Assembly (NCBI GenBank): GCA_946479905.1
Contig: CAMLIA010000078.1
Span: 1 to 17,343, forward strand
Length of the DNA: 17,343 bases
Direction of reading: 5' to 3'
From: an uncultured Frankiales bacterium
GTDB lineage: Bacteria; Actinomycetota; Actinomycetes; Mycobacteriales; SCTD01
The notes under the pieces are model-generated. The model ran no database searches. It worked only from the letters and a program-made list of their open reading frames with translations, and was not told where the DNA came from. Position 1 is the first letter of the stretch, and each line of letters begins with the position of its first letter. The position numbers and the translations under genes were made by a program. Below are positions 1 through 8,095 of the stretch, piece by piece.

Positions 1-126
1 GGCGATTCAAGCGGCCTTCGACCTCGTGTAAGGACCGACCCCTCGCCTGCCGCGCTAGCACCATCGACGAGTAGCGACGGCTACCTCGGTCACGCGCGGC
101 CGGGCAGCCGTGATCACGAGCAGGCG

Positions 127-990
127 CTACCAGCCCCAGGGCTCAAGGTCACTGTGGAGGTGCCACGCGTCGTCGATATGGTTCAACAGGTCCTTGTGCC
201 GTGGCAGCCAACTGGTGTCCAGCAGCCACTCGTTAGCTTCGTCGGCCACCAGCACGCGAGCCCTGCTCTGGGCGATGCCCGCCCTGAGAAGCTCGGCGAA
301 CTGAGGCTCCTCACCGCCACCGACTATGTCGTCATATCGGTCGCCCGAGTAAGCAACGGTTGTAACGTCGTTCCAGGACAGGAAGATCTCGGCGTGCCCG
401 ACAAAGCCGAGGGCGATGCCTCGCGGTGAGAAGCTGACGTATGAGGCGCACCCAAGAGGCCGGCCGCCAACACCGTCATTGTCGAAGCACGCGATCAGCA
501 CGCCCTCGAAGATGACGGCGTTGCCAGACGCAACGAGCGCATCCTTGTTGCCGTCGTGCTCGGGTAGGTGCGACCTGGGGAGCGGCGCTACTGCCGACCC
601 CTGGCCGGCAGATTCCTGACGGATACGTTCGAGCGCGTCAGCAAACGTATGCGTGCAGGACAGGGCAATCGGGGTACGTCCGGCGCGATGGATGATCAGC
701 CGCGAGAACTCCGGGAGGACTGCCCCCCACTGATTCACGGCGGGCCCGCGGCCGGTCCCGATGATGTCTGCGAAGGAGATTTGCTCGGTGGCGGTCTGAC
801 CGAGGAACAGCAGACGGTCGTCGTGAACCTCGAGAGTGCCCATGCACACCAGGCGCCAATCGACGCCAGTCCCACCGCTTGTCCAGCTCCCGAGGCTCAG
901 GCCACCAGCCCGCGCACCCACCCAACGTCCCTGACGAGTGCTGGCTGGCCGGCTGAGGGCAGCGTCTGTCGTTCTCATCAGCAAAGCCAC
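127..990 (-). CDS. Hypothetical protein, 287 residues
   Basis: I do not recognise the family. The predicted protein is soluble, with no signal peptide or membrane segment. Two stretches look like related beta-rich halves. Residues about 50-120 (starting MGTLEVHDDRLLFLG) and about 155-220 (starting FEGVLIACFDNDG, with FSPRGIALGF) both alternate short hydrophobic strands with turns, as in bacterial PH-like domains; that resemblance is only an impression. The C-terminus is rich in Trp and His. The longest frame starts at a GTG at 990, and an ATG at 978 is an alternative. The first 45 or so residues look low in structure, so the true start could be later, near the internal MGTLEV. It lies about 95 bp downstream of the lipoprotein gene on the same strand. 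Real coding is likely from length and codon pattern, but function is unknown. Confidence 0.6.
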   Translation of the reverse strand: MALLMRTTDAALSRPASTRQGRWVGARAGGLSLGSWTSGGTGVDWRLVCMGTLEVHDDRLLFLGQTATEQISFADIIGTGRGPAVNQWGAVLPEFSRLIIHRAGRTPIALSCTHTFADALERIRQESAGQGSAVAPLPRSHLPEHDGNKDALVASGNAVIFEGVLIACFDNDGVGGRPLGCASYVSFSPRGIALGFVGHAEIFLSWNDVTTVAYSGDRYDDIVGGGEEPQFAELLRAGIAQSRARVLVADEANEWLLDTSWLPRHKDLLNHIDDAWHLHSDLEPWGW

Positions 991-1085
991 GTGACTATCT
1001 CGACCAGGCCGGATGACCCCTTTAGTCGCGATCTACGGGTGCGAGCACCGGGAGGCGGCGCTCTTCGCTTTCGCTGGCCGGGTCG

Positions 1086-1541
1086 TCAGGGATGCTTCGG
1101 GCGTGAGCGCCAGAGGGACCAGGCCGCTGCGGAGAGCGATCCCGAGATGGTGAGCAGCATTATGGCGATGAAGGCGACGACAACGAGTAGGACCGCCCCG
1201 TCGTCCTCGCTGAAGATCCCTTCGTCCGGCTGGCACGTGCGGGTGTTCTGACCCGCGATCTGCCCGAGCATCAGCCCGAGTAGGCCGACGCTTCCAAGCG
1301 CGGGGGCGAACACGAGAATCGCGCCGAGAGCGCGGGTCGGAGACCCAGGCCGGACCGGGTGCCGCGCCAGGTAGGTGACCGCCAGCAGCAACGGCAGGGC
1401 GACAGCCGAGGCAGTTCCGATGCTGCGGTACTCGGCCTCCACCGGGGCGTGTGCGGCCTTGCAAGCTCGCTCGGCCTCACTGGCGCAGCCCGTGAGCAAG
1501 ACGACAGGGGCGAGCAATAGCAGGGAACGAAGCCGGTACAT
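1086..1541 (-). CDS. Small membrane lipoprotein, 151 residues
   Basis: The N-terminus is a lipoprotein signal: Arg at residues 3 and 5, a hydrophobic run, then the lipobox LLTGC with the lipidated Cys at residue 19. Three further hydrophobic stretches follow at about 42-58, 70-95 and 115-142, so the mature protein is probably a membrane protein rather than a free lipoprotein. The segment between the second and third stretches (QNTRTCQPDEGIFSEDDG) is polar and acidic and would form a loop. It ends with a basic tail (WRSRPKHP). The ATG at 1541 fits the signal peptide well, although no strong ribosome-binding site precedes it. No family is recognised and the neighbours give no functional clue. 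Confidence 0.6.
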   Translation of the reverse strand: MYRLRSLLLLAPVVLLTGCASEAERACKAAHAPVEAEYRSIGTASAVALPLLLAVTYLARHPVRPGSPTRALGAILVFAPALGSVGLLGLMLGQIAGQNTRTCQPDEGIFSEDDGAVLLVVVAFIAIMLLTISGSLSAAAWSLWRSRPKHP

Positions 1542-1630
1542 GCCGGGACCATAAGCGGCGACAGCGCAACCGCGCAGGTCGCGCGAAAGCGCTAGATGCG
1601 GCGTACTTGCGCGTAGCCCGCGGAGGCACG

Positions 1631-2265
1631 TCAGAAGGCGGACACGCGTTCTGTGGCGCGTTCAGTTCTCGCGAGAGCACGAAGAACGGCGTAGGGCCCC
1701 CGGCGCCGGTTCGCGACGCCTGCCAGGATCCCGATCACGTCGTCGAAGACCGACTGGGGGAAGACAATCTCGGGGCACCCGACGCTAAGCCTGAGATCAT
1801 CGGAGTGGACGACGATCTCCACCGTGCATGTTCGGAGCCACTCTCGAAGCGTGACCACCTGGCCGAAGACGCTCACGGTCGCGGAGTCCGCTCTCGTGGC
1901 CAGGAGCCGGCGCACCTGCTCGAGGCCGGCCACGTAGCGGGTGAGCAATTCCGTTGCGTCAGCGCCAGCGCTACGCCGCGTTCGCGGATGCGCGCGGCGA
2001 CATCGGAGTCAGGGCTCGCATCCTCGATGGCGGCCGCGGCGTAGTAGTCGACAGCGTCTTCCACCGAGGGTGCGCCGCCAGTCGGAGACGTCAGCGCGTC
2101 TTGGACGGTGAACACAGCGCGAGCGAGGTGACCAGCGAGACCGGCCACGGACCAGTGCTCCAGCACGCTCGGCTGCTCCCAACGCTCAGCGAGGGCCGGT
2201 GATGCCAGGAGCGCCCCGGCAGCTTCAGCCGCGGAGAGATAGCCCTGAACGATGTCGTGCTGCAT
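1631..2265 (-). pseudogene. Mycothiol maleylpyruvate isomerase-like (DinB fold) protein, frameshifted
   Basis: Two overlapping minus-strand frames together spell one protein of the MDMPI_N/DinB-like family, in which a four-helix bundle binds a metal and acts with mycothiol. The first frame gives the N-terminal helices (VLEHWSVAGLAGHLARAV, with the family's conserved Trp and His). The second frame gives the C-terminal half with the E-x3-H metal motif (VEIVVHSDDL) and the usual ending (ALARTERATERVSAF). The frames must switch at about 1954-1971. Adding one base there would read ...VALA then DATELLTRYVAGL, giving about 211 residues, normal for the family. The start chosen is the ATG at 2265, preceded by GGGAG about 9 bases upstream; an open frame extends further to 2337. 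The gene is either a recent pseudogene or carries a one-base sequencing error. Family assignment is fairly firm; the substrate is unknown. Confidence 0.7.
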
Positions 2266-2768
2266 CGCGGGATGCTCCCAAGGCTGCGCTCGGCGGCAGG
2301 CCATGGACCGTCCCAGGTCCTCCTCGCGACGCCTCACCGCACGCGAGAAGGACCGCTATCAGCTGCCCGCCTTCGCCATGAGCCAAGCCGCGCGTGCGGC
2401 AACCAGATGCATCCTGGCAAGCGTCGTTCGCGGTCGTCGCGGTGGTCGCGTGAGCACCACACACTGGTCCGCATCGGCGGACGTTGCGCGCGACCAGATA
2501 CAGAAGTCGTACGCCTACCCCCGACGGGTGCTCGAGTCGCTGTTGGCGGATGTCGAGGTCGCTCGAGACGCCCCGCCGAGGACGGTCGGCAAAGGTGACC
2601 GCTCAGTGTGGTCGGTAGTGGGCTGGGCGGAGGTCCAGCTGGTTCGCGTGACGCAGACGGCAGGTCGCCGCTGCCAAGAGCTGCTACCGAAGTCGCGTGG
2701 GCGATGCCGACGTCCCGCCACCCGCCAAGATCTTCGCCTGCCCGTCCTGCTCGGGCGGGTCGACCGCT
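2266..2768. other. About 500 bp with no recognisable gene
   Basis: No convincing gene fills this gap. A plus-strand frame runs through it (about 2470-2700, reading YPRRVLESLLADVEVARD and WSVVGWAEVQLVRV) with fairly GC-rich third positions. It has no clear start or recognised family and continues antisense into the BNR gene, so I treat it as a possible gene remnant only. An 11-bp direct repeat, GGCGGGTCGAC, occurs at 2754-2764 and 2772-2782 around the stop codon of the BNR gene. Confidence 0.35.
2740..2756 (-). terminator. Possible terminator hairpin after the BNR gene
   Basis: GCCCG (2740-2744) and CGGGC (2752-2756) can pair around a 7-base loop, 12 bases beyond the stop codon at 2769. There is no T-run, and the stem is only 5 bp, so this is weak. 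Confidence 0.25.
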
Positions 2769-4433
2769 CTAGGCGGGTCGACGTCGCGCGATCGTGGCGC
2801 CGGCCCCTGTCAACGCGAGGGCAAGCACGGCGACGCCAGCCGGGAGCCCGGTGGCCGGCAAGCTCCTGCGGTGCGCGGTCTCGTCTTCCGGTGCATTCCG
2901 CGACCCTGCCGCCCGCCGGGGTGCAGTTGCTGGGTCCTGCGACGTCGTCGGAAGCTGGGTGGCGTAGCCGACCCAGATGTGGGTGCCGCCGGCCCTGATC
3001 GTGATCTCGTCGATGTTGTAGGCGATGGACGCGAGGCCTGTGACGGGGCTGATGGCGATGCCGAGGTCCTCGAACAGGTCACGGCTGTTGGGCACGGTGC
3101 ACGAGCCTGCTTGGGTGCATGCGATGCCGGTGTGGACCGTTGTGCTCACTGCGACTTGGGCGAAGTGCTGACCGGCGTCGGTGCTTTGTGCGAACCAGAC
3201 GTGCCAGGGCGCTGCGCCTTTGGCTCCGGGTAGCCCCATGACCGCCTGGTCACTGGCGGCGCCGTCGCGGTCGGTGGCGTACCAGGCGATGTCGACGTGG
3301 CCGTCTTTGCCCGCCGCGACGGACGGCAGGATCGCAGAGCGCGCTGGGGGTGCGCTGACATGAACGGTGCGTCCCCACGTGACGCCGCCGTCTGTGGAGC
3401 TCTTGAGGAACACCTGGTGGTCGTCGCTCCACACGAGGTAGACGCGACCGGCGGCGTCAACCGCGAGCTGGTCCGGCCAGATCTCGAGCCGACCGGTGGA
3501 GAGGTCCGCGACGCGGTGCACCTGGAAGGTCTGGCCGCCGTCGCTGCTGACAGCGACCGACAGCGTTGGTTGCGCGGTGGCGTTGGTCTCGTAGCCGCCG
3601 AGCGGCATGTAGAGGTTGTGGTGATACGGGGACCGCGTCGAGTTGTCTACGGCGATCTTCCCCGCCCAGAAGGCGCCAAGCGGGTAGGGGTCGGTAGTGC
3701 TCTGGACGGGGAAGACGACGGCGCCCGTGCCGGTGAGAGCGGGCGGCGACTGGCAGGCGTCGAAGCGACTGACGAACTCCCGCGAAGGTGGTCCTGCCAG
3801 GACGTTGGAGTACGCGGCGTAAACGGTGCAAGCTCCGTCCGCGGCCAACCATGGGCGGTCTTGCATCGGCGTGCCGACGAGCTGGTTGGTGGCGAAGCTC
3901 TTTCCCCCGTCGCCGCTGACGGCCAGTGTCGAGTTCGCGACGTAAAGGCTTGTCGCGTACAGCCGGGGCGGCGCGTCCCCAACGCCGACGGGTGCGGCCG
4001 CCACATCCGCGTCCTCACCGTTGACCGGGACTGCCCCCTGCGGCAGTGCCTGGAACGGGTCAGCTGCCCATTGGTAGCGCTGGCCACCGTCATGGGAAAC
4101 CCACACGTCCGCGCCCCGCCCGCCGCTGTTACCGCCTATGACGAAGGTGCCGTCACCACTTGCGGCGATTCCGGGCTCGAGGTCGCTGTAATCGCCACCC
4201 GGTTCGGACGGCAGTCGGCCGCCGGTGAACCGCAAGCGGTCCTCAGCGGCAGTGCTCGCGCTGTGGGCTGCTGGCGCCAGACAGGCGACACCGGCCATGG
4301 CGAGCAGTCCTAGGGCGTGTCGCGGCCGACGGATGAAGCCGCGGTACTTGCGGTAGCCAGACTTGCCGACCTCGTGCAGCGCGGGCTGGCAGTGATCTGG
4401 CTGGCTTGGGCCTGCGGGGATCCCTCGGGTCAC
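2769..4433 (-). CDS. Secreted BNR/Asp-box (sialidase-like) protein with LPATG sortase anchor
   Basis: A 554-residue exported beta-propeller protein. A signal peptide lies at about residues 35-60 (basic RRPRH, then a hydrophobic core, then AAHSA). Five Asp-box motifs of the S-x-D-x-G-x-x-[FWY] type are visible near residues 113, 173, 296, 346 and 417 (for example VSHDGGQRY, VSSDGGQTF, STDGGVTW). Asp-boxes mark turns between propeller blades in sialidases and related exo-glycosidases. The tail has LPATG at 525-529, a hydrophobic helix and RRR, a standard sorting signal for covalent attachment to the cell wall. I cannot see the arginine triad needed to claim sialidase activity, so it could be a binding protein. 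The GTG start at 4433 overlaps the upstream lipoprotein's stop codon (GTGA), so the two are translationally coupled. Confidence 0.8.
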   Translation of the reverse strand: MTRGIPAGPSQPDHCQPALHEVGKSGYRKYRGFIRRPRHALGLLAMAGVACLAPAAHSASTAAEDRLRFTGGRLPSEPGGDYSDLEPGIAASGDGTFVIGGNSGGRGADVWVSHDGGQRYQWAADPFQALPQGAVPVNGEDADVAAAPVGVGDAPPRLYATSLYVANSTLAVSGDGGKSFATNQLVGTPMQDRPWLAADGACTVYAAYSNVLAGPPSREFVSRFDACQSPPALTGTGAVVFPVQSTTDPYPLGAFWAGKIAVDNSTRSPYHHNLYMPLGGYETNATAQPTLSVAVSSDGGQTFQVHRVADLSTGRLEIWPDQLAVDAAGRVYLVWSDDHQVFLKSSTDGGVTWGRTVHVSAPPARSAILPSVAAGKDGHVDIAWYATDRDGAASDQAVMGLPGAKGAAPWHVWFAQSTDAGQHFAQVAVSTTVHTGIACTQAGSCTVPNSRDLFEDLGIAISPVTGLASIAYNIDEITIRAGGTHIWVGYATQLPTTSQDPATAPRRAAGSRNAPEDETAHRRSLPATGLPAGVAVLALALTGAGATIARRRPA

Positions 4434-5986
4434 AGTCGGTAGTCCGTCGTCGAGCTGTAGCGGTAGGCGCTTCCGTCGTAGGCGAAGTCCCGAACGGCTC
4501 CCGGCATGACCGCACGGTTGCCGGAGAAGCCGCTCTGCCGGACCAGGGCGGACTGAAAGCTCGGTCCTATCGCCGCGACGCCGGCGCGCACGGCGCGTGT
4601 CGACGCGTCATGTTCCGCTGTCACCGCTTGGACCATGACATGGATGCCGTCGCACTCTGCGAAGGCGGCCAGGGCCGCGCCGCCAGAGGAGATGTCGACG
4701 CCGTGATCTTTCATGACCTTGCGGCAGGCCGTCTCGCCAGGGCCGACCGCACCTGGGTTGTGGTTGCTGTCGACATCGGACACCGGGAGCCAGCCGACGC
4801 CGAGGGACCCGACGAGCTGCGCGGCCGGAACCGTTCCCTCGAGTGCGGCGCCGGGTGCGTGGTACGAGGTCAGCCCGTATCGCGGTCGGTAGTGCTGGTT
4901 CTCCGCGGCAGTCATGAACAGCAGGACGTCTGCCTCGGAGGACAGAACGTGGGTCACGCCAGCGCTGTTGAAGGCGAGCACCGCACTCGCCATAGCGGAG
5001 GACTCGTCCTGCAAGCTCGCAACGCCGTACTGGAACTCCTTCGAGACCTGGTACCCGCGCCGCGCGAGCTGCTGCTTGACGGAGGCGAAGATCCGCTGCT
5101 GCGGCTGCGTCGCGGGATACAGCAATCCGATCTTCGGCTGGCCAGCAGCCGGTCCACCGGATGCTGTGTTCCACCCCGTGAAATACCGCTGCGCGGCGAG
5201 GCGCGCGATCCACACGGGGGTCAGCGATGTGAAGCTGGCACTCGTGAGCTTGTACAGGTAAGGGCTGAACGCGGCGACGAACGCGTCATCGACCGGAGTC
5301 AGCCCTGCCGAGACCACCGGTGTGTCGTGCTTGGCAAGGCACGCGTAGAAGCTCTGCAGGTCGATCCCGGCTACGACGTTGATCACGGCCACAACCTTGT
5401 GGTCCTCGGTGAACGCCGAGCAGGTGGCCTGTGCCTCCCTGTTTGCATTGCTCTGCAGGTCGGCAGTCTTGATGTCGTGGAAGACCGGCTCGACCTTGCG
5501 GCCGAGCACGCCGCCGTGCTTGTTGACGTCGTCGAGCACGGCCTTGATCTGCGCCGGGATGTCGCCGAAGTTGAGCGCCGCCAGACCCAGGTTCTTGGCG
5601 GCGTCGTTGACGTCGTTGTTGGTGGGGAAGCCGAGGTACAGCGTCTTCGCGTCATAGCCACGGCCGGATCCGGACACGCCGCCCACCGCCGGTGCCGTAT
5701 CGCTCACGGTCGGCGCCGAGGGGTTGTCGCCCCCGCCTGACGCCGCCGCGGCGGGGCCAGGCGTGCCAGCGGCCGCACCAAGTCGTTCTTGCGCGACAGC
5801 AGGCGCTGACCCGTCACTTCCGGTCGCCGTTGCGGCACCCAGCCCGTTCTGCGCGCCGCTGCCGGCCCCCGTAGGGCCACCGATGCGAGCAGCACTCGAG
5901 CTCTGAACCGTGGAGCCGCAGGCGGCGGCGAGCATGAGCGGCACCGTGATCAGGGCTAGGCGTGTCGCGCGCCAGCGTCGCCTCAT
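4430..5986 (-). CDS. Type I periplasmic-binding lipoprotein (Leu/Ile/Val-binding, ABC substrate-binding type)
   Basis: The start is the ATG at 5986, with GGAGG 7 bases upstream; the frame stays open to 6142 but that extension lacks such a site. The 518-residue product begins MRRRWRATR, then a hydrophobic run and LAAAC with Cys23 for lipidation. A Gly/Ala/Ser-rich linker follows to about residue 95. After it comes a type I periplasmic-binding fold: LYLGFPTNNDVNDAA, a lysine-rich helix and VLGRKVEPVFHDIKT, VVAVINVVAG, and the second lobe with KIGLLYPATQPQQ. This resembles the Peripla_BP_6 family, which feeds branched-chain amino acid, amide or aromatic-acid ABC importers. No permease or ATPase gene is in the window, so it is an orphan receptor here. 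It is coupled to the cell-wall BNR protein and divergent from a TetR regulator. Confidence 0.85.
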   Translation of the reverse strand: MRRRWRATRLALITVPLMLAAACGSTVQSSSAARIGGPTGAGSGAQNGLGAATATGSDGSAPAVAQERLGAAAGTPGPAAAASGGGDNPSAPTVSDTAPAVGGVSGSGRGYDAKTLYLGFPTNNDVNDAAKNLGLAALNFGDIPAQIKAVLDDVNKHGGVLGRKVEPVFHDIKTADLQSNANREAQATCSAFTEDHKVVAVINVVAGIDLQSFYACLAKHDTPVVSAGLTPVDDAFVAAFSPYLYKLTSASFTSLTPVWIARLAAQRYFTGWNTASGGPAAGQPKIGLLYPATQPQQRIFASVKQQLARRGYQVSKEFQYGVASLQDESSAMASAVLAFNSAGVTHVLSSEADVLLFMTAAENQHYRPRYGLTSYHAPGAALEGTVPAAQLVGSLGVGWLPVSDVDSNHNPGAVGPGETACRKVMKDHGVDISSGGAALAAFAECDGIHVMVQAVTAEHDASTRAVRAGVAAIGPSFQSALVRQSGFSGNRAVMPGAVRDFAYDGSAYRYSSTTDYRL

Positions 5987-6140
5987 GCGCCAACCTCCGC
6001 ACGGGCCAGCGCGGCCATGCTCGCGCGACGTTGCGACCACCCGACCGCGTGGCCCTCGTGTTCGAAGATGCGCACTCTGGCCTTCGGGAGTCGTCGGGCA
6101 CCATCGGCTAACCAACTGAATGGCGGTCGGCCCTTGAGTC

Positions 6141-6173
6141 ATGCGTTACGATAACACGTTATGAGTATGCGTT
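6141..6173. repeat. ATGCGTT direct repeats flanking the palindrome
   Basis: Two exact copies of ATGCGTT start 26 bp apart, at 6141 and 6167, on either side of the ATAACACGTTAT palindrome. They could be accessory half-sites or chance; seven bases is short. Confidence 0.35.
6151..6162. promoter_or_regulatory. Candidate TetR operator palindrome
   Basis: ATAACACGTTAT has ATAAC/GTTAT arms around 2 bases. It lies in the 209-bp divergent region between the binding-protein gene (start 5986) and the TetR gene (start 6196), where a TetR dimer would be expected to control both. ATGCGTT is repeated directly on either side (6141-6147 and 6167-6173). Confidence 0.5.
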
Positions 6174-6195
6174 GTCAGCAGGGGATCGCCGACCA

Positions 6196-6828
6196 GTGAC
6201 GACCACGAAGGCCTGGCCTGCGCGAGCGGAGAGCCGCGAGCGGAACCGCCAGGCTCTGCTGAACGCCGCGGGCGACCTGGCCAAGGAGCAGGGCTACAGC
6301 GGTACGTCGCTAGCGGCTGTTGCCGAGCGCGCCGGGCTGAGCACCGGGGCGGTCTACTCCATCTTCGGCAGCAAAGTGGAGCTGTTTCTCGAGGTGCTGC
6401 TTCCGGAGTGGCATGTCCTCCAGTCCGAGGACCTCCCCACGGACGAAGGCGACCTGACGTCGTTCCTCGACGCCTACGCGCGCCAATGGGTCGGCCGACT
6501 GAGGGCAGGCGACGCCCGTCAAGCCTTCGAGCTGGAACTCGAGCTGTACCTGGCGGCGCTTCGCGAGCCTCGGCTGCTGTCCAAGACCAGGAAGATCTTC
6601 GAGGCCTCGGAGCAACGGTTGGCCACACACCTTAAGGGACTTGCCGGGCCGCCACTGCGCGTCCCGTCCCGGGAGGTCGCACGGAGCTTGGTCGCGGTCA
6701 TGCAGGGGTTGTCGCAGATCTCAGTCGCGCTGGGAGAGGACCCGGACGAGGAGCTGTTCGTCCGAGCCGCGCTTCGAGTCGGTGCAGACGCAAGCACCGA
6801 TCTCTCTTCGAAAGCCGTTCCGCACTAG
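6196..6828 (+). CDS. TetR/AcrR family transcriptional regulator
   Basis: About 210 residues, normal TetR length. The N-terminal helix-turn-helix is clear: RNRQALLNAAGDLAKEQGY, then GTSLAAVAERAGLSTGAVYS, then IFGSKVELFLEVL, matching the family pattern of helices 1-4. The C-terminal two-thirds is the variable ligand-binding and dimer domain. The GTG at 6196 is preferred because the protein then begins just before the conserved domain and AGGGG lies about 11 bases upstream; a TTG at 6172 would add 8 residues. It is divergent from the binding protein/BNR unit, with a palindrome between them, so local repression of that unit and of itself is the simplest model. The ligand is unknown. A strong hairpin follows the stop codon. 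Confidence 0.9.
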   Translation: MTTTKAWPARAESRERNRQALLNAAGDLAKEQGYSGTSLAAVAERAGLSTGAVYSIFGSKVELFLEVLLPEWHVLQSEDLPTDEGDLTSFLDAYARQWVGRLRAGDARQAFELELELYLAALREPRLLSKTRKIFEASEQRLATHLKGLAGPPLRVPSREVARSLVAVMQGLSQISVALGEDPDEELFVRAALRVGADASTDLSSKAVPH

Positions 6829-6838
6829 TCCTTCCCAG

Positions 6839-6871
6839 GCAGCGAGCGGCCGCTTCTGCCGCTGACGCTGC
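6839..6871 (+). terminator. Terminator-like hairpin after the TetR gene
   Basis: GCAGCGAGCGGC (6839-6850) pairs with GCCGCT-ga-CGCTGC (6858-6871): twelve base pairs with a 2-base bulge and a 7-base loop, starting 11 bases after the stop. There is no T-run, which is common for actinobacterial terminators. No gene is evident from here to 7094. Confidence 0.55.
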
Positions 6872-7094
6872 TCGGGCCCAGAGTTAACTGCTTGGGACTG
6901 TCGTTCTTCGCTGTGCTCTCGGCAGAGCCATACCGAAGCCGGGGCATGTCATCGGGAAGTGCCTACCTGTTCACTCGACAGCAGCCGGTGGCCTGGAGAA
7001 TCGTTCACACCGCCTCGGCGAGTAGGCCAAGACAGTCAGTTGCGTATCGTGGTGCTCCGCGTCCGCCACAGCCCTGACCGGAGCACGAGGTCAC

Positions 7095-7991
7095 ATGTCC
7101 GACTGTCCTCCGGACGAGGAACGTGAGCCTGACCTGCGCAACCACCTCAGGGCCGACTGCTCCCGCTGCGCGGCCTTGTGCTGCGTCGTCCCAGCTTTCG
7201 CCGCCTCGGCGGACTTCGCGCTCGACAAGCCTGCTCATCAGCCGTGCCCGAGGTTGCAGAACGACCTCGGGTGCGGCATCCACGACCGGCTGCGCGAGCA
7301 GGGCTTCCCTGGCTGCGACGTCTTCGACTGCTTCGGCGCCGGTCAGCAAGTGGTCCAGGTGACCTTTGGCCAGCGAGACTGGCGGACGGGTCCTCCGCTG
7401 GCGTCGGCGATGTTCGAGACCTTCACGGTGATGCGCCAACTCCACGAGCTGCTCTGGTACCTGGCTGAGTCCCAGACGTTGCTGGCTCCCGGCGTACTCC
7501 GTAACGAGGTTGACCGTGTCCGCACCGACGTAGAGCGCCTGACTCGGGCCGACGCAGCCACACTCTTCATGGTCGACGGACCGGGCTTGCGGCAAGCCAC
7601 TGGGGAATTGCTGGCGCGAGTCAGCGAGACAGCACGGGCGAGCACACCGAGACACGCTCTCGACCACCGAGGCGCGGATCTCATTGAGTCGAATCTGCGC
7701 GGCGCGAATCTGCGCGGCGCAAGCCTTCGCGGCGCGCTCCTGCTTGGAGCAGACCTGCGAGGCGCGGACCTCCGGAAAGCGGACCTGCTCGGGGCTGACC
7801 TGCGCGCAGCGGACCTGACAGGGGCGAACCTCAGCGAGAGCATCTTTCTCACACAGCCACAGGTGCAGGCCGCTCGCGGCGACGCGACTACCGCCTTGCC
7901 GCCGGTGCTCACGAGACCCCGACATTGGCTCAAGACTGCTGGTACGTCTCCTCCTATGGCACGCCAAGGCAAGCGCCGACGCCGTCGATAG
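7095..7991 (+). CDS. YkgJ-like cysteine cluster plus pentapeptide-repeat protein
   Basis: A 298-residue two-part protein. The N-terminal part has a cysteine array: C22-x2-C25-x3-C29-C30, then C51, C60, C74 and C79 (DCSRCAALCC, QPCPRL, GCGIHDRLREQGFPGC, DCFG). This resembles the YkgJ/UPF0153 family, thought to bind zinc or an iron cluster. A helical linker covers about 100-190. Residues about 193-250 are tandem A(D/N)LxG-type pentapeptide repeats (for example ANLRG, ADLRG, ADLRK, ADLTG), which form a right-handed quadrilateral beta-helix. The C-terminus is basic (KRRRRR). The ATG at 7095 is preceded by GAGG. Similar fusions occur in actinomycetes, but I know of no assigned function. The long minus-strand frame over the same bases comes from the repeats and is not a gene. 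Confidence 0.85.
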   Translation: MSDCPPDEEREPDLRNHLRADCSRCAALCCVVPAFAASADFALDKPAHQPCPRLQNDLGCGIHDRLREQGFPGCDVFDCFGAGQQVVQVTFGQRDWRTGPPLASAMFETFTVMRQLHELLWYLAESQTLLAPGVLRNEVDRVRTDVERLTRADAATLFMVDGPGLRQATGELLARVSETARASTPRHALDHRGADLIESNLRGANLRGASLRGALLLGADLRGADLRKADLLGADLRAADLTGANLSESIFLTQPQVQAARGDATTALPPVLTRPRHWLKTAGTSPPMARQGKRRRRR

Positions 7992-8040
7992 CATTCGCGC
8001 ACCACGGCCGCGAGTGGCAGCAATGACCGTGGGAAGGGCC

Positions 8041-8071
8041 GGTTACCCGACCGGCAGACGGCCGGGTAGCC
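8041..8071 (+). terminator. Terminator-like hairpin after the pentapeptide gene
   Basis: GGTTACCCGACCG (8041-8053) pairs with CGGCCGGGTAGCC (8059-8071) around a 5-base loop. There are 13 positions, with one G-T wobble and one A-C mismatch. It starts about 50 bases after the stop codon at 7991. Confidence 0.5.
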
Positions 8072-8095
8072 CAAGCATGCCGCGGCACCTCTACG

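Noticed and set aside
2..31. Possible last codons of a plus-strand gene (AIQAAFDLV then TAA)
   Set aside because: Nine codons at the window edge are too few to support a gene, although the codons look normal.
1581..1592. GCGC-GAAA-GCGC mini-hairpin
   Set aside because: Only 4 bp of stem in GC-rich DNA; expected by chance.
2754..2782. Two direct copies of GGCGGGTCGAC as an attachment site
   Set aside because: 11 bp with no integrase, tRNA or element boundary nearby; one copy lies just upstream of the BNR stop codon within coding sequence.
6892..7077. 61-residue plus-strand frame between the TetR and pentapeptide genes
   Set aside because: No ribosome-binding site, domain or membrane pattern; composition is not convincing.
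7005..7994. Long minus-strand frame of 329 residues with repeated QVR/EVRA-like units
   Set aside because: It is the exact antisense of the pentapeptide repeats, and its repeats come from that. The plus-strand protein has clear family motifs and a ribosome-binding site.
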